From an uncultured Bacilli bacterium (GTDB lineage: Bacteria; Bacillota_I; Bacilli_A; RF39; UBA660), in assembly GCA_934096075.1 (NCBI GenBank), contig CAKOLN010000001.1, forward strand, positions 145,166 through 209,165: a stretch of DNA of 64,000 bases. The letters run 5' to 3'. A model generated the notes under the pieces. The model did no database searches. It was given only the letters and a program-made list of their open reading frames with translations, and had not been told where the DNA came from. The number at the start of each line of letters is the position of its first letter. The stretch's first letter is position 1. Shown in pieces: positions 9,054 to 17,727 of this stretch. A program made the position numbers and the translations under genes.

Positions 9054-10178
9054 ATGAAAAAATACAATATAGAAAATTTAGTTTGTGTTATTGGTGGTAA
9101 CCATCATAATATGCTTGGAATTATTAGAATGATGGGAGAAAATAATATTAAGGTTAATGCAATAATTATTAATGGTGATAAAAATTCATTTTGTATTAAA
9201 AGTAAGTATTTGAGTTCATATTCTTTAGTAGCATATGACGAAAAAAAAATTATTAATGAAATAAATAAACTTCCAAAAGATACAATTATAATTCCAACTG
9301 GGGATGATGCTGCTTTTATAATTGACAAGAATTATAAAAAGTTAAAATCAAAATACATTCTTCCTTCTATTAATGATGAAGAAAATCAAATGGAAAAGTA
9401 TATGAATAAATATTTTCAAAATCAACTGCTAAAAAAATATAATTTAAAAACTGCAGAAAGCTTTATTTATGAATTTAATAAAAACTTACCTGAAAATTTA
9501 GAGTTTCCAGTAATAGTTAAGCCTTTGTTAAGTATTGATGGTAAAAAAAGTGATATTCAAATTGCAAGTAATATTAATGATTTATTAGTAAAATTAAATG
9601 AATTTGAAAAAAAGGAATATAAAAGAGTTATTATTCAAAAATATATTTATATGGATTATGAGTGTGGTTTAAATGGTTGCATTTGCAATGATTCAGTAGT
9701 AATACCAGCGATTTTAAAAAAAATAAGAAGATTTCCATTGAAAAAGGGTAATGTTTCATATGGAAAAATTATAAAGAAAAATGAAATGAAAGTTGATTTG
9801 TCTCCAATAATTCATATGTTAAAGGAGATTAGATATAATGGTATGTTTGATATTGAAATCTTTATATGTGGTGAGGACTATTATATAAATGAGATAAATT
9901 TTAGAAATAGTGGAAATTCTTACGCATATATGAAAGGAAATGTGAACTTAGCATTGATATGGGTAATGAAAAATCTTAATCTAAAAAATGATTTACCATT
10001 TGAAGTAAAAAAGTCATACTATTTTAGAGATGAAATTCTAGAACTTAAGCAATTATTCAATAAAAATATATCTTTTATTGAATTTATATATTCATGGTTT
10101 AAGAGTAGAAGCAATTTTATAATTAATTTTAAAGATCCAATGCCATTTTTAAAATTACTTTTCAATCATATAAGGTAG
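9054..10178 (+). CDS. ATP-grasp domain ligase in polysaccharide cluster
   Basis: ATP-grasp enzymes join a carboxylate to an amine or similar nucleophile through an acyl-phosphate. The 374-residue protein has an N-terminal Rossmann-like domain (LVCVIGGNHHNMLGIIRMM), the ATP-grasp lysines in FPVIVKPLLSIDGKKS and VIIQKYI, and the metal-binding C-terminal block FDIEIFICGEDYYINEINFRNSG with the E-x-N motif. Members in capsule clusters may add an amino acid or other acid to a sugar amine; here that is inference from position next to a PIG-L deacetylase, which would expose such an amine. The stop of the flippase lies two bases upstream. Confidence 0.82.
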   Translation: MKKYNIENLVCVIGGNHHNMLGIIRMMGENNIKVNAIIINGDKNSFCIKSKYLSSYSLVAYDEKKIINEINKLPKDTIIIPTGDDAAFIIDKNYKKLKSKYILPSINDEENQMEKYMNKYFQNQLLKKYNLKTAESFIYEFNKNLPENLEFPVIVKPLLSIDGKKSDIQIASNINDLLVKLNEFEKKEYKRVIIQKYIYMDYECGLNGCICNDSVVIPAILKKIRRFPLKKGNVSYGKIIKKNEMKVDLSPIIHMLKEIRYNGMFDIEIFICGEDYYINEINFRNSGNSYAYMKGNVNLALIWVMKNLNLKNDLPFEVKKSYYFRDEILELKQLFNKNISFIEFIYSWFKSRSNFIINFKDPMPFLKLLFNHIR

Positions 10179-10187
10179 GCGATTCAA

Positions 10188-11612
10188 ATGAAATTTAAAT
10201 ATTCAAATAAAAAAGTTTTGATTTTTTGTCCTCATCAAGATGACGAAATTAATATTGCAGGAGGGCTAATACCTGTTTTGAAAGAAAAATCATGTGATGT
10301 AAAAGTTGTATATTCTACAAATGGTGATTATTTTGTAGATAAAAAATATAGATTTAAAGAAGGAATTAATAGTTTAAAAAATCTTGGGATCTCAAAGGAA
10401 AATATTTATTTTTTAGGGTATCCCGATTGTCTTTCAACTAATGATACTCATTATTATATGTCTGAAAAAGAATGGGTGTCAAATTCAGGACAAAAATATG
10501 CTAATGCATATAAAAATTTAGATTATCATTATGTTAAAACTGGTGAGCATAGAGTGTTAAATAAAGAAAATTTTATTTTGGATATCGTTGATATTATTTT
10601 AGATGAAAAGCCGGATATAATGATATGTGTGGATTTTGATAGTCATTCAGATCATAGAGCTTTATCTTTATCTTTTGAAAATGCTTTAGGAAGAATTTTA
10701 AATTCAGATGTTAATTATAGGCCTATAGTATATAAGGCATTTGCGTATCCAACTTCCTATTTAGGATATAGTGATTTTAAAGAATATTTATTACCTAAAA
10801 CTAAATTTAAAACTGAAAACTTTAATAAATTTGCTCTTCAAAATCCATATTATTCTTGGAAAAATAGAGTTTCTTTTGATATTTTAAATTTTTCAAAAAG
10901 AAGATTTTTAATTTTTAACAAAACATTTCAATCTATAATAAAGCATTATAGTCAATTTATTGTATCTAAAACATATTCTATTATAAATTCTGATCAAGTC
11001 TATTTTGAAAGAAATACTAACAATCTACTATTTGAAGCTGATGTGAATGCTTCATCAGGAAATCCTAAATTTTTACATGACTTTATGCTATTTGATTGTT
11101 CAAATATTATGCATGGAGATTCTGAATATCCGGTTTTTGATATTGGCACTTTTAGTTTTTTAAAAGAAGATGAAGAAAGAAAAATAACAGTTAAATTCAA
11201 AAATAAAAAAAACATTAATGTTATAAAAATTTATCAAAAATCTTTAGATAAGTCAGCTATAAAAAAAATTGATATAATAGTTGATAATGTAGTAAAATCA
11301 TACAATATTGATAAGGAGAATTTCACTTATATTTTAAATAATTTAAATTTGATATGTGTAAATAAATTGACTATAAGAATAGCTGAATGGAATGGTGAAT
11401 TACCAGAATTAACTGAAATTGAATTGTTTGAAGATAATATTAAAGCTTTAGAAGAAAATGAAAGCGATTTAAAACATATTAATGTGTTTAAAAAACTTAT
11501 ATTAAAAATGTTGTTCATTATAAATGATTTTACGATATTTATATTTAGGTGTTTAAATAAATTCATAAGAACAAAAAGGATGATTTTAAAAAAATATATT
11601 AATTTAAAATAA
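10188..11612 (+). CDS. PIG-L/LmbE-family deacetylase with C-terminal discoidin-like domain
   Basis: PIG-L enzymes are zinc-dependent de-N-acetylases acting on N-acetylated sugars. The 474-residue product has the metal and catalytic motif PHQDDE (15-20) and the second metal motif HSDH (153-156). A large insertion lies between them and after them. Residues about 290-430 look like a beta-sandwich carbohydrate-binding (discoidin-like) module, ending RIAEWNGELPELTEIELFE. The last 40 residues are basic and hydrophobic, possibly membrane-associated. Its place after the ATP-grasp gene suggests that it deacetylates an amino sugar which is then modified. The substrate is unknown. Confidence 0.82.
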   Translation: MKFKYSNKKVLIFCPHQDDEINIAGGLIPVLKEKSCDVKVVYSTNGDYFVDKKYRFKEGINSLKNLGISKENIYFLGYPDCLSTNDTHYYMSEKEWVSNSGQKYANAYKNLDYHYVKTGEHRVLNKENFILDIVDIILDEKPDIMICVDFDSHSDHRALSLSFENALGRILNSDVNYRPIVYKAFAYPTSYLGYSDFKEYLLPKTKFKTENFNKFALQNPYYSWKNRVSFDILNFSKRRFLIFNKTFQSIIKHYSQFIVSKTYSIINSDQVYFERNTNNLLFEADVNASSGNPKFLHDFMLFDCSNIMHGDSEYPVFDIGTFSFLKEDEERKITVKFKNKKNINVIKIYQKSLDKSAIKKIDIIVDNVVKSYNIDKENFTYILNNLNLICVNKLTIRIAEWNGELPELTEIELFEDNIKALEENESDLKHINVFKKLILKMLFIINDFTIFIFRCLNKFIRTKRMILKKYINLK

Positions 11613-11680
11613 AGTTGTTATTAAAAATAAAGATTGATATTTTATTAAATTTTTTGGTAAGGAAGGAACGTGTAATTAAT

Positions 11681-12760
11681 ATGAAAAAAAGAATTTTTAA
11701 TTTAGATTTAATTAGGATAATAGGTTTACTTTTAATAGTATTTAATCATGCATTAAATACTGTTTGGGATGCTACAAATTACTCATACTGGTTAAATTCC
11801 GAAATAGGAGAAAAAATTTTTATTGTAATTGGCTATGTTATATGTAGATTAGGAGTGCCATTATTTCTAATGTTAACAGGTGCTTTAATTTTAAATAAAA
11901 AATTTGAAACTAAAAGTGATATCATTGGTTTTTATAAAAAAAATTTATTTAATTTAGTATTGGTGGTGTTGATATGGAATTTTATATATTATATTTTTGA
12001 TGTGTTATATAATAACAACATTTTTAATATTAAGGAACTTATATATATTTTATTATTTATGAAAAAATCAGCAATGCCACATATGTGGTATATGCCAATG
12101 ATTATTGGTATGTATTTGGCCCTTCCATTTTTATCGGCAGTTGTGAAAAAGTATGATTTTGAATCGGTTATTGTTCCACTATTAGTATCGGTGATTTTTT
12201 TCTATTTAATTCCTAATTTTAAAACTTTTTTAAATTTTTGGGGTTATAAAGCATATTATATTAATAGTATTTTAGATTTAAGTTTTTTTGGTGGAGTATA
12301 TGGGCTTTATATTGTAATGGGTTATTATATTTATAATAAAAAAATATTTGAAAAAATATCTAAAAAAACTTTATCATTTGTTGTTATTTTAGGTTTAATT
12401 ATAAGTTGTATTTTTCAAATAATTGGATATTTAAATGAATCTAAATATATAATATATTATAATTTTATTGGAATTTTGGTATCAAGTATATTTTTATTTG
12501 AAATTTTAAGAAGACATGAAAAATGTAATAATAAGATTATTAAAAATAAAGCAATGAAAATATCAAAATTTACTTTAGGTATTTATTTTATTCATAGACC
12601 ATTACTTTTTATTTTTAAAAAATATTGGGTTTTAAAATTTAATTCTTGTATAAATATTTTTATATATTATCTGTGCTCATTAATAGTAAGCTATTCTTTA
12701 GTTTTAGTGTTTAGTAAATTTGGAATATTTAAAAAATATTTGTTCTTAGTTAAAGATTAA
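11681..12760 (+). CDS. acyltransferase family 3 (OafA/YrhL-like)
   Basis: Membrane acyltransferase with about ten hydrophobic helices, 359 residues. It opens with NLDLIRIIGLLLIVFNHAL, containing the conserved early His of the family, and has the usual SxPHMWYMP-like loop (KKSAMPHMWYMPM). Such enzymes O-acetylate exported polysaccharides. AAGGAAGGA at 11659-11667 is about 14 bases before the ATG, a rather long gap, but no other start codon fits. It is the last intact gene of the polysaccharide operon. Confidence 0.85.
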   Translation: MKKRIFNLDLIRIIGLLLIVFNHALNTVWDATNYSYWLNSEIGEKIFIVIGYVICRLGVPLFLMLTGALILNKKFETKSDIIGFYKKNLFNLVLVVLIWNFIYYIFDVLYNNNIFNIKELIYILLFMKKSAMPHMWYMPMIIGMYLALPFLSAVVKKYDFESVIVPLLVSVIFFYLIPNFKTFLNFWGYKAYYINSILDLSFFGGVYGLYIVMGYYIYNKKIFEKISKKTLSFVVILGLIISCIFQIIGYLNESKYIIYYNFIGILVSSIFLFEILRRHEKCNNKIIKNKAMKISKFTLGIYFIHRPLLFIFKKYWVLKFNSCINIFIYYLCSLIVSYSLVLVFSKFGIFKKYLFLVKD

Positions 12761-12773
12761 AAAAATAAACTGT

Positions 12774-12919
12774 AAGATTGTACAAAAAGACCTGGAGATG
12801 TAGCCATGTATTTTGCTGATGTTAAAAAAGCATATGTTGAGCTAAACTGGAAGTATGAATTAAACTTATAGGATATGTGTAAAGATTTATATTTATTTAC
12901 TAAAAATAATAAAAATTAA
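12774..12919 (+). pseudogene. decayed C-terminal remnant of UDP-glucose 4-epimerase (galE)
   Basis: Translation from 12785 reads KRPGDVAMYFADVKKAYVEL, then NWKYELNL, a TAG stop at 12869, then DMCKDLYLFTKNN and TAA at 12917. This matches the end of GalE (RRPGD..., ADP.KA..ELGW, DMC.D.W.W). Upstream, KIVQK (from 12774) is in another frame, so an indel in the A-run near 12784-12788 also broke it. No N-terminal part remains between 12760 and 12774. GalE supplies UDP-galactose, so the operon once had its own epimerase. Confidence 0.8.
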
Positions 12920-12945
12920 AGATGATGTTCTTTAATTTCTTTTTA
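12914..12945 (+). terminator. terminator of the polysaccharide operon
   Basis: AATTAAAGA, loop TGATGT, TCTTTAATT (9-bp perfect stem), then TTCTTTTT. It starts inside the galE remnant's stop codon. Confidence 0.75.
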
Positions 12946-12951
12946 AATAAG

Positions 12952-12980
12952 TTGAATTAAATACTAAAATAAATTATAAT
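12952..12980 (+). promoter_or_regulatory. promoter of the Hpt-receiver operon
   Basis: TTGAAT (12952-12957), 17-base spacer, TATAAT (12975-12980), 30 bases before the ATG at 13010. Confidence 0.8.
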
Positions 12981-13009
12981 ATAGTTAGTAAATATATGGA
13001 GGTTATGTT

Positions 13010-13741
13010 ATGAATAAGGAATATTTAAGAAATATTGGAGTTAATGTTGATGAGGTTTTAGAATTTTGGGGAGATATAGATGCATATAATGATAATCTAA
13101 TGGAATTTTTAAATAATATTGATGCTAGAATTAAAGAATTAGAGAGTTATAAAAATAATGGTGAAATAAGTAGTTATACAATTCTTGCACATAGTTTAAA
13201 GAGTGAGGCAAGATATTTAGGACTTAATAATTTATCTCAAATATTTTATAATCATGAACTTAAGGGTAAAGAAGGAAATATAGATTATATTAAAAATAAT
13301 TTTTATGAAATAGAAAATGCAATAGGTAGTTTAAAAAGTAATATTAAAGATTATGCTAATAGTTTAAAAATTAAGAAAACTTTGCTTGTTGTAGATGATT
13401 CTAATATTATAATTAATTTTATAGAAAATATAGTTAAAAATGAATATAATGTAGTAAGAGCCAATAATGGTATTGAAGCTGTAAATAAAATAGAAGAGGG
13501 AATATATGCTATTTTGCTTGATTTAAATATGCCTAAATCAAATGGAATAGATGTATTAAATTATTTAAAAGATAATGATTTAATGGAAAAGATACCTGTA
13601 GTTATAATTACTGGTAATAATACTAAGGAAGCAGTTAGTGAAGTAATTGGATATAATGTAGTTGATGTACTTAATAAACCATTTACTGTTGATAATATTA
13701 AAAGAGTAATAACATTAATAGAAAACTTTCATACAAATTAA
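13010..13741 (+). CDS. Hpt domain-response regulator receiver fusion (phosphorelay protein)
   Basis: A 243-residue phosphorelay protein with no output domain. The N-terminal part is a histidine phosphotransfer (Hpt) helix bundle with the site AHSLKSEARYLG, phospho-His at residue 61. Residues 121-240 are a receiver domain: acidic pair D129-D130, phospho-acceptor D171 (LLDLNMP), switch Thr201 (ITGN) and conserved K223 (NKPF). Such a protein could pass phosphate between a kinase and another regulator. No histidine kinase lies in the window. GGAGG precedes the start. The next genes encode a membrane-anchored cysteine-protease-like protein and two small membrane proteins, so it may regulate an envelope process. 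Confidence 0.88.
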   Translation: MNKEYLRNIGVNVDEVLEFWGDIDAYNDNLMEFLNNIDARIKELESYKNNGEISSYTILAHSLKSEARYLGLNNLSQIFYNHELKGKEGNIDYIKNNFYEIENAIGSLKSNIKDYANSLKIKKTLLVVDDSNIIINFIENIVKNEYNVVRANNGIEAVNKIEEGIYAILLDLNMPKSNGIDVLNYLKDNDLMEKIPVVIITGNNTKEAVSEVIGYNVVDVLNKPFTVDNIKRVITLIENFHTN

Positions 13742-13767
13742 ATAATAAAAGATAAAAAGGTGGTTTT

Positions 13768-14661
13768 ATGACAACTAAAAGATTAAAGGCTTTTTTTAAA
13801 ATAGTTATACTTATGTTTATTGTATTTGTATTAGAAGAATGTTATATGTTATATACTAATAAAAAGAGTAAAGATGAAATGCTTCATAAGAGTAATGATT
13901 CTAGTTCTTTAATAGCGGATTTAGAGAATGAAATTAGTGTTTTAAATAATACACTTGAAGAAAATGATAATATTTTAAATGAATTAAATAGTAAAAGAGA
14001 TAGTATTACTGAAGAAATAGTAAGTGTAGAAGAAAAGATTAAAGAGATAGAAGAGTTAAAAGCAACTATGGCTAGTAATAGTAAATATATAGATGGAGTT
14101 ATTACTGTTAATCAGCATCCTAGTTATCCTACTGGATGTGAAAGTGTTGCATTATATATTTTACTTAGATATTATGGAGTTAATGTAAGTATAGATGATA
14201 TTATAAGTTCTTTACCTAAGGGGGATTTACCACATTTAGAAAATGGAAAGTTTTATGGTGCTAATCCAGAATTTGAATTTGTGGGTAATCCTCTTACTGA
14301 GTATTCTTATGGAGTATATAATAAGCCAATAAGGGATGTTGCTGATATGTTTAAAAAGGGTGCTAAAACTAAAACTGGTAAGGATTTTGATGAAGTTTTA
14401 AAATTAGTAGATCAAGATAAACCGGTAATGGTATGGGCAACAATAAATATGATAGAGCCTTATATATCAAGTAGATGGATAGATTCAAATGGTAATGTTG
14501 TTAAATGGAAAGCAAATGAACATGCACTTGTGGTTATAGGATACGATACAGATAATATTATAGTAAGTGATCCTTATACAGGTTCAATAAGATACTATGA
14601 TAGAAGTTTATTTATAAGTAGATATAATTACTTAGGAAAGAGGGCTGTTTGGTACGAATGA
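13768..14661 (+). CDS. membrane-anchored C39-like cysteine peptidase
   Basis: A 297-residue protein with one N-terminal membrane helix (about 9-30), a coiled coil (about 45-105) and a C39_2-type peptidase domain (about 110-297). The likely catalytic residues are C124 in PTGCESVALY, H252 in NEHALVVIGYD and D268 in SDPYTG. Proteins of this family are extracytoplasmic cysteine peptidases of papain-like fold. The coiled coil probably holds the peptidase away from the membrane or binds the coiled-coil protein encoded next. AAAGGTGG precedes the ATG. The next gene overlaps by four bases (ATGA), implying translational coupling. The substrate is unknown. Confidence 0.82.
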   Translation: MTTKRLKAFFKIVILMFIVFVLEECYMLYTNKKSKDEMLHKSNDSSSLIADLENEISVLNNTLEENDNILNELNSKRDSITEEIVSVEEKIKEIEELKATMASNSKYIDGVITVNQHPSYPTGCESVALYILLRYYGVNVSIDDIISSLPKGDLPHLENGKFYGANPEFEFVGNPLTEYSYGVYNKPIRDVADMFKKGAKTKTGKDFDEVLKLVDQDKPVMVWATINMIEPYISSRWIDSNGNVVKWKANEHALVVIGYDTDNIIVSDPYTGSIRYYDRSLFISRYNYLGKRAVWYE

Positions 14662-14930
14662 AAAAATATATAATTATGATTATTTTACTAATAAGTGCAT
14701 TATGTACTTTAATAGTAATGAATAATAAACTTAAAAATGAGATAAATGATAGTAAAGAAATTACAGAATTGAGATATAAAGATAGTGAGTCTCTTAATGA
14801 TAAGAAAAAGGAATTAAATAATTCTATTGAAGCACAAAAGATTAAGATAAATGAATTAAATACTGAAATAGATTCTTTAAATAAAACATTAGATAGTAAT
14901 AAAGAAAAATTAAAAGAGTTGGAGGGTTAA
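14658..14930 (+). CDS. small membrane-anchored coiled-coil protein
   Basis: A 90-residue protein of unknown function with one N-terminal membrane helix (IIMIILLISALCTLIVM) and then a coiled coil to the C-terminus rich in K, E, N and L heptads. It resembles FtsL/DivIC-sized bitopic coiled-coil proteins in shape only. The ATG at 14658 overlaps the stop of the C39-like gene by four bases, and the downstream gene starts two bases after its stop, so the three are coupled. It could pair with the coiled coil of the preceding protein. Confidence 0.7.
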   Translation: MKKYIIMIILLISALCTLIVMNNKLKNEINDSKEITELRYKDSESLNDKKKELNNSIEAQKIKINELNTEIDSLNKTLDSNKEKLKELEG

Positions 14931-14931
14931 A

Positions 14932-15636
14932 ATGAAGAAAGTATTAAAAGTTTTATTAATTTTAATTCTTATAATTTTAGTTGGATTTTGTTATTATTTA
15001 TTAAGAGTAAAAAGTTTTGATATTAATAAAAATGTTTATGTTGATGAAAAAGACAAAGTTCAGGATTTAATGAATGAAATTAATAGGCCATTAACTATGA
15101 TGATATTAAGTAATTGTATAGATAATGAATATAGTAAAGAAGAATATGATTTAACTAAGAATGAAAATTTATTAAATCAAATTAAATATAAACAACAATT
15201 TACGATGGAGTATTATCTTAATAAAACTAAAAATTATGATAAATTTATGTTAGTTAATCAAGAAGGTAATGAAGATGAAGATGCATATGTTACTGATGAA
15301 CAAGCAATAGCGTATTTAAATTATGATGACTTTAATAATTTTTATAAAGAGTTGTTTGGAAAAGACTTTAATATGAAAAATAGAGAATATAGTCCTTTTA
15401 AAAGTTTTGATGATAAAGGGTATGTTTATTATTCTAATAGAAGAAGTGGAAATAATGGGCTTTTTATAGTTTCTGATAATATAGATGCAATATTAAAGAC
15501 TAATAATACTTATAAAGCTAAAGTTACTTTAAATTATAATGAGAGATTAAAAGAAAGACTTGATACAAATGAAATGATAATAGAATATAGTTATATAAAC
15601 GATAAAATTGTTATTAAAAGTATAAGTTTTAAATAA
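14932..15636 (+). CDS. hypothetical single-pass membrane protein
   Basis: Not recognised. The 234-residue product has one N-terminal membrane helix (about 5-24, VLLILILIILVGFCYYLL) and a soluble, probably extracellular domain rich in Asn, Lys and Tyr, with few cysteines (one near residue 64). GGAGGG precedes the start. It is last in the four-gene unit that begins with the Hpt-receiver protein and is followed by a terminator, so it probably works in the same envelope process. Confidence 0.65.
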   Translation: MKKVLKVLLILILIILVGFCYYLLRVKSFDINKNVYVDEKDKVQDLMNEINRPLTMMILSNCIDNEYSKEEYDLTKNENLLNQIKYKQQFTMEYYLNKTKNYDKFMLVNQEGNEDEDAYVTDEQAIAYLNYDDFNNFYKELFGKDFNMKNREYSPFKSFDDKGYVYYSNRRSGNNGLFIVSDNIDAILKTNNTYKAKVTLNYNERLKERLDTNEMIIEYSYINDKIVIKSISFK

Positions 15637-15642
15637 TGTAAA

Positions 15643-15682
15643 GAAAGTGAGTTTTTTGATTAAATTCACTTTCTATATTTTA
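15643..15682 (+). terminator. terminator of the Hpt-receiver/C39 operon
   Basis: GAAAGTGA and TCACTTTC form an 8-bp stem with a roughly 15-base loop, followed by TATATTTTA. The long loop and short T-tract make it moderate. Confidence 0.6.
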
Positions 15683-15689
15683 AAAGATG

Positions 15690-15698
15690 TGGTATACT
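15690..15698 (+). promoter_or_regulatory. extended -10 promoter of the NPQTG surface protein gene
   Basis: TGG immediately before TATACT (15693-15698) forms an extended -10. No good -35 is visible. The start codon is 26 bases downstream. Confidence 0.55.
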
Positions 15699-15723
15699 TT
15701 ATTTAAGATAGGAGAGGAAAAGA

Positions 15724-17649
15724 ATGAAGAAATTCAAAAAAATGATTTTTACATTATTGCTTACTTTATTAGTTTTACCAGTACTAAATGCAGTGAGTGT
15801 TGATGTAAAAACAGAAGAAGAATTATTTAGTGCTGTTAAAAGTGATGGTACTATAGTTCTTAAAGAAGATATAACATTAACTAAAGCTTTAAAAGTTAAA
15901 GGTAATGATGTTATAATTGATTTGAATGGTAAAACAATTACTGTTCAAAATGGATATAATGGATACTTTGATTTGTTTAAGGGTATGCTTGAATTTACTG
16001 GTAAAGGTACAATTAAGGATGTACGTGTAAAAGAGCGCGTTGCGGCGACTATTTGGGTTGAAGGTTCAACTGATGTAAATGATAAAGACTATTCAACACT
16101 AACTATTGGTAAAGATGTTACTATTGATACTACTCAATGGGGTATTGCTGTAAGTGATACTGAAAAAAAGGCTTATGGTTTAACTGTAAACTTTAATGGA
16201 AAAATAGTTAGTAGTGCTAAAGATGGTGGAGGTATTACTGTATTTGGTAATGTTAAAAATGTAGGTAATGATTTAAATAATGCACCAGTGGTTAATCTAA
16301 ATAAAACTGCTTATGTTGAAGCTGTTGGAGATGAAGCATTATATGGTGCTGGTGTGGGCATTTGGAATATTTTTGGTGGTGAATATATAGGAAAAAGTGC
16401 TATTGGTGTTAAAAGTGGTAAACTTGTAATAAATGATGGAACATTTACTGCGAATGGAGAACGTAAAACTGGTACTTTATATGGAAATGGTATGTATTCT
16501 ACTGGATCTACTATTCAAATTGAAAATAATGAAGGATATTCAGGAAATATAGAAATAGTTGTTAATGGTGGAACTTTTAAAAGTGAAAAAGGATTAAGTA
16601 TTTATCATTATCCACCAGATGAAAATATAAAGAATGGATTAAAATCATTAGTAATAAATGATGGTAAGTTTGTTGGCGATGTTGAAATGGTTGATGGAGA
16701 TAGTATAGTTATTAATAAAGGTACTTTCTCAACTAGTTCAGTTGTAAATTATGTTCCAAAAACTTATTCAATGACTAAAATAAGTGAAAATGAATATGTT
16801 GTAACAAATATTGAATATTTGGATGTAGAAGGAGCAAGTACTGAAATATATTCTAATGATGTACTTGATATGCATTATGCAAAACCAGGAGAAAAGGTAA
16901 CACTAAAAATAAATGTAGAAGAAGGATATTATGTTAAAAAAGTTACTGTTGTGGGAAAAGATGATAGTAAAACTGTTGTAGAAGTTAAGAATAATGAGTT
17001 TGTAATGCCTGAATTTGCAGTTAAAGTTATGGTTGATACTGCAAGATGTATTAGTAAAGATGGTAACATTGTACAAATTGATAAAGAATTATCTTTCTCA
17101 AAAGATATAAATGAAGATGTTGTTAAAGATTTAATGGATACTATAGTAGAAAATAAAGATTCTGGATTAGTTGAAGCTATTGATACAGATAAACTTGTTA
17201 CTTCAGATAATAATTCATTAATTGAAGTTCAAATTGAAACTGAATTAACTGAATATGATGAAGAAAAAAATATATTAACTTTTGATATTAAACCAGTTTA
17301 TTATGTTGATGGAGAAGAAGCAGGAGTTGTACCTAATGAAGCAATTAATGGTAAAGTTAAAGTTAATTTACCTGTACCATCTAGTGTAAAAGATACTCAT
17401 GTTAAAGTTATTCATAAATCTGGTGAAAAGGTTATAGATGAAAAAACTTATGAAATTAAGTCAACTGAAGATGGCAAGAAGTATATTACTATTGAAACTG
17501 AAAGTTTTTCAACATTTGAATTAAGTTTTTATACTCCAGAAAAAGTTAAAAATCCACAAACTGGCGATAATGTTATGTTATATGTTGGTATTTCATTAAT
17601 TTCATTGCTAAGCATATCAGCAATTGTAGTAGTAAAAAAACATTTTTAG
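15724..17649 (+). CDS. sortase-anchored surface protein with beta-helix-like repeats
   Basis: A 641-residue exported wall protein. It has a signal peptide (residues 1-24, ending VLNAVSV). A region at about 30-350 is rich in short Gly/Asn turns (VINDGTF, VVNGGTF, VINKGTF) typical of right-handed beta-helix or pectate-lyase-like folds. Further domains carry the EKVTLKINVEEGYYVKKVTV (bacterial-repeat-like) strand. The C-terminus is a sorting signal: NPQTG from residue 610, a membrane helix and the basic tail KKHF. Sortase would cleave at NPQTG and attach it to peptidoglycan. No sortase is in the window. The substrate is unknown; a carbohydrate or host ligand is plausible. Confidence 0.85.
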   Translation: MKKFKKMIFTLLLTLLVLPVLNAVSVDVKTEEELFSAVKSDGTIVLKEDITLTKALKVKGNDVIIDLNGKTITVQNGYNGYFDLFKGMLEFTGKGTIKDVRVKERVAATIWVEGSTDVNDKDYSTLTIGKDVTIDTTQWGIAVSDTEKKAYGLTVNFNGKIVSSAKDGGGITVFGNVKNVGNDLNNAPVVNLNKTAYVEAVGDEALYGAGVGIWNIFGGEYIGKSAIGVKSGKLVINDGTFTANGERKTGTLYGNGMYSTGSTIQIENNEGYSGNIEIVVNGGTFKSEKGLSIYHYPPDENIKNGLKSLVINDGKFVGDVEMVDGDSIVINKGTFSTSSVVNYVPKTYSMTKISENEYVVTNIEYLDVEGASTEIYSNDVLDMHYAKPGEKVTLKINVEEGYYVKKVTVVGKDDSKTVVEVKNNEFVMPEFAVKVMVDTARCISKDGNIVQIDKELSFSKDINEDVVKDLMDTIVENKDSGLVEAIDTDKLVTSDNNSLIEVQIETELTEYDEEKNILTFDIKPVYYVDGEEAGVVPNEAINGKVKVNLPVPSSVKDTHVKVIHKSGEKVIDEKTYEIKSTEDGKKYITIETESFSTFELSFYTPEKVKNPQTGDNVMLYVGISLISLLSISAIVVVKKHF

Positions 17650-17663
17650 TAAGATGATTATCT

Positions 17664-17697
17664 AGATAGGTCACATTGACCTATCTTTTGTTTTGTG
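17664..17697 (+). terminator. terminator of the surface protein gene
   Basis: AGATAGGTCA, loop CAT, TGACCTATCT (10-bp perfect stem), then TTTGTTTTG. The 3' arm also holds the -35 of the next gene. Confidence 0.9.
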
Positions 17698-17704
17698 GTA
17701 GAAT
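17676..17704 (+). promoter_or_regulatory. promoter of the 577-aa gene, embedded in a terminator
   Basis: TTGACC (17676-17681) spans the loop edge and 3' arm of the preceding terminator. After 17 bases comes TAGAAT (17699-17704), preceded by TGG, an extended -10. Confidence 0.7.
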
Positions 17705-17727
17705 AAAGTACAATTTGAGGGGGAATT

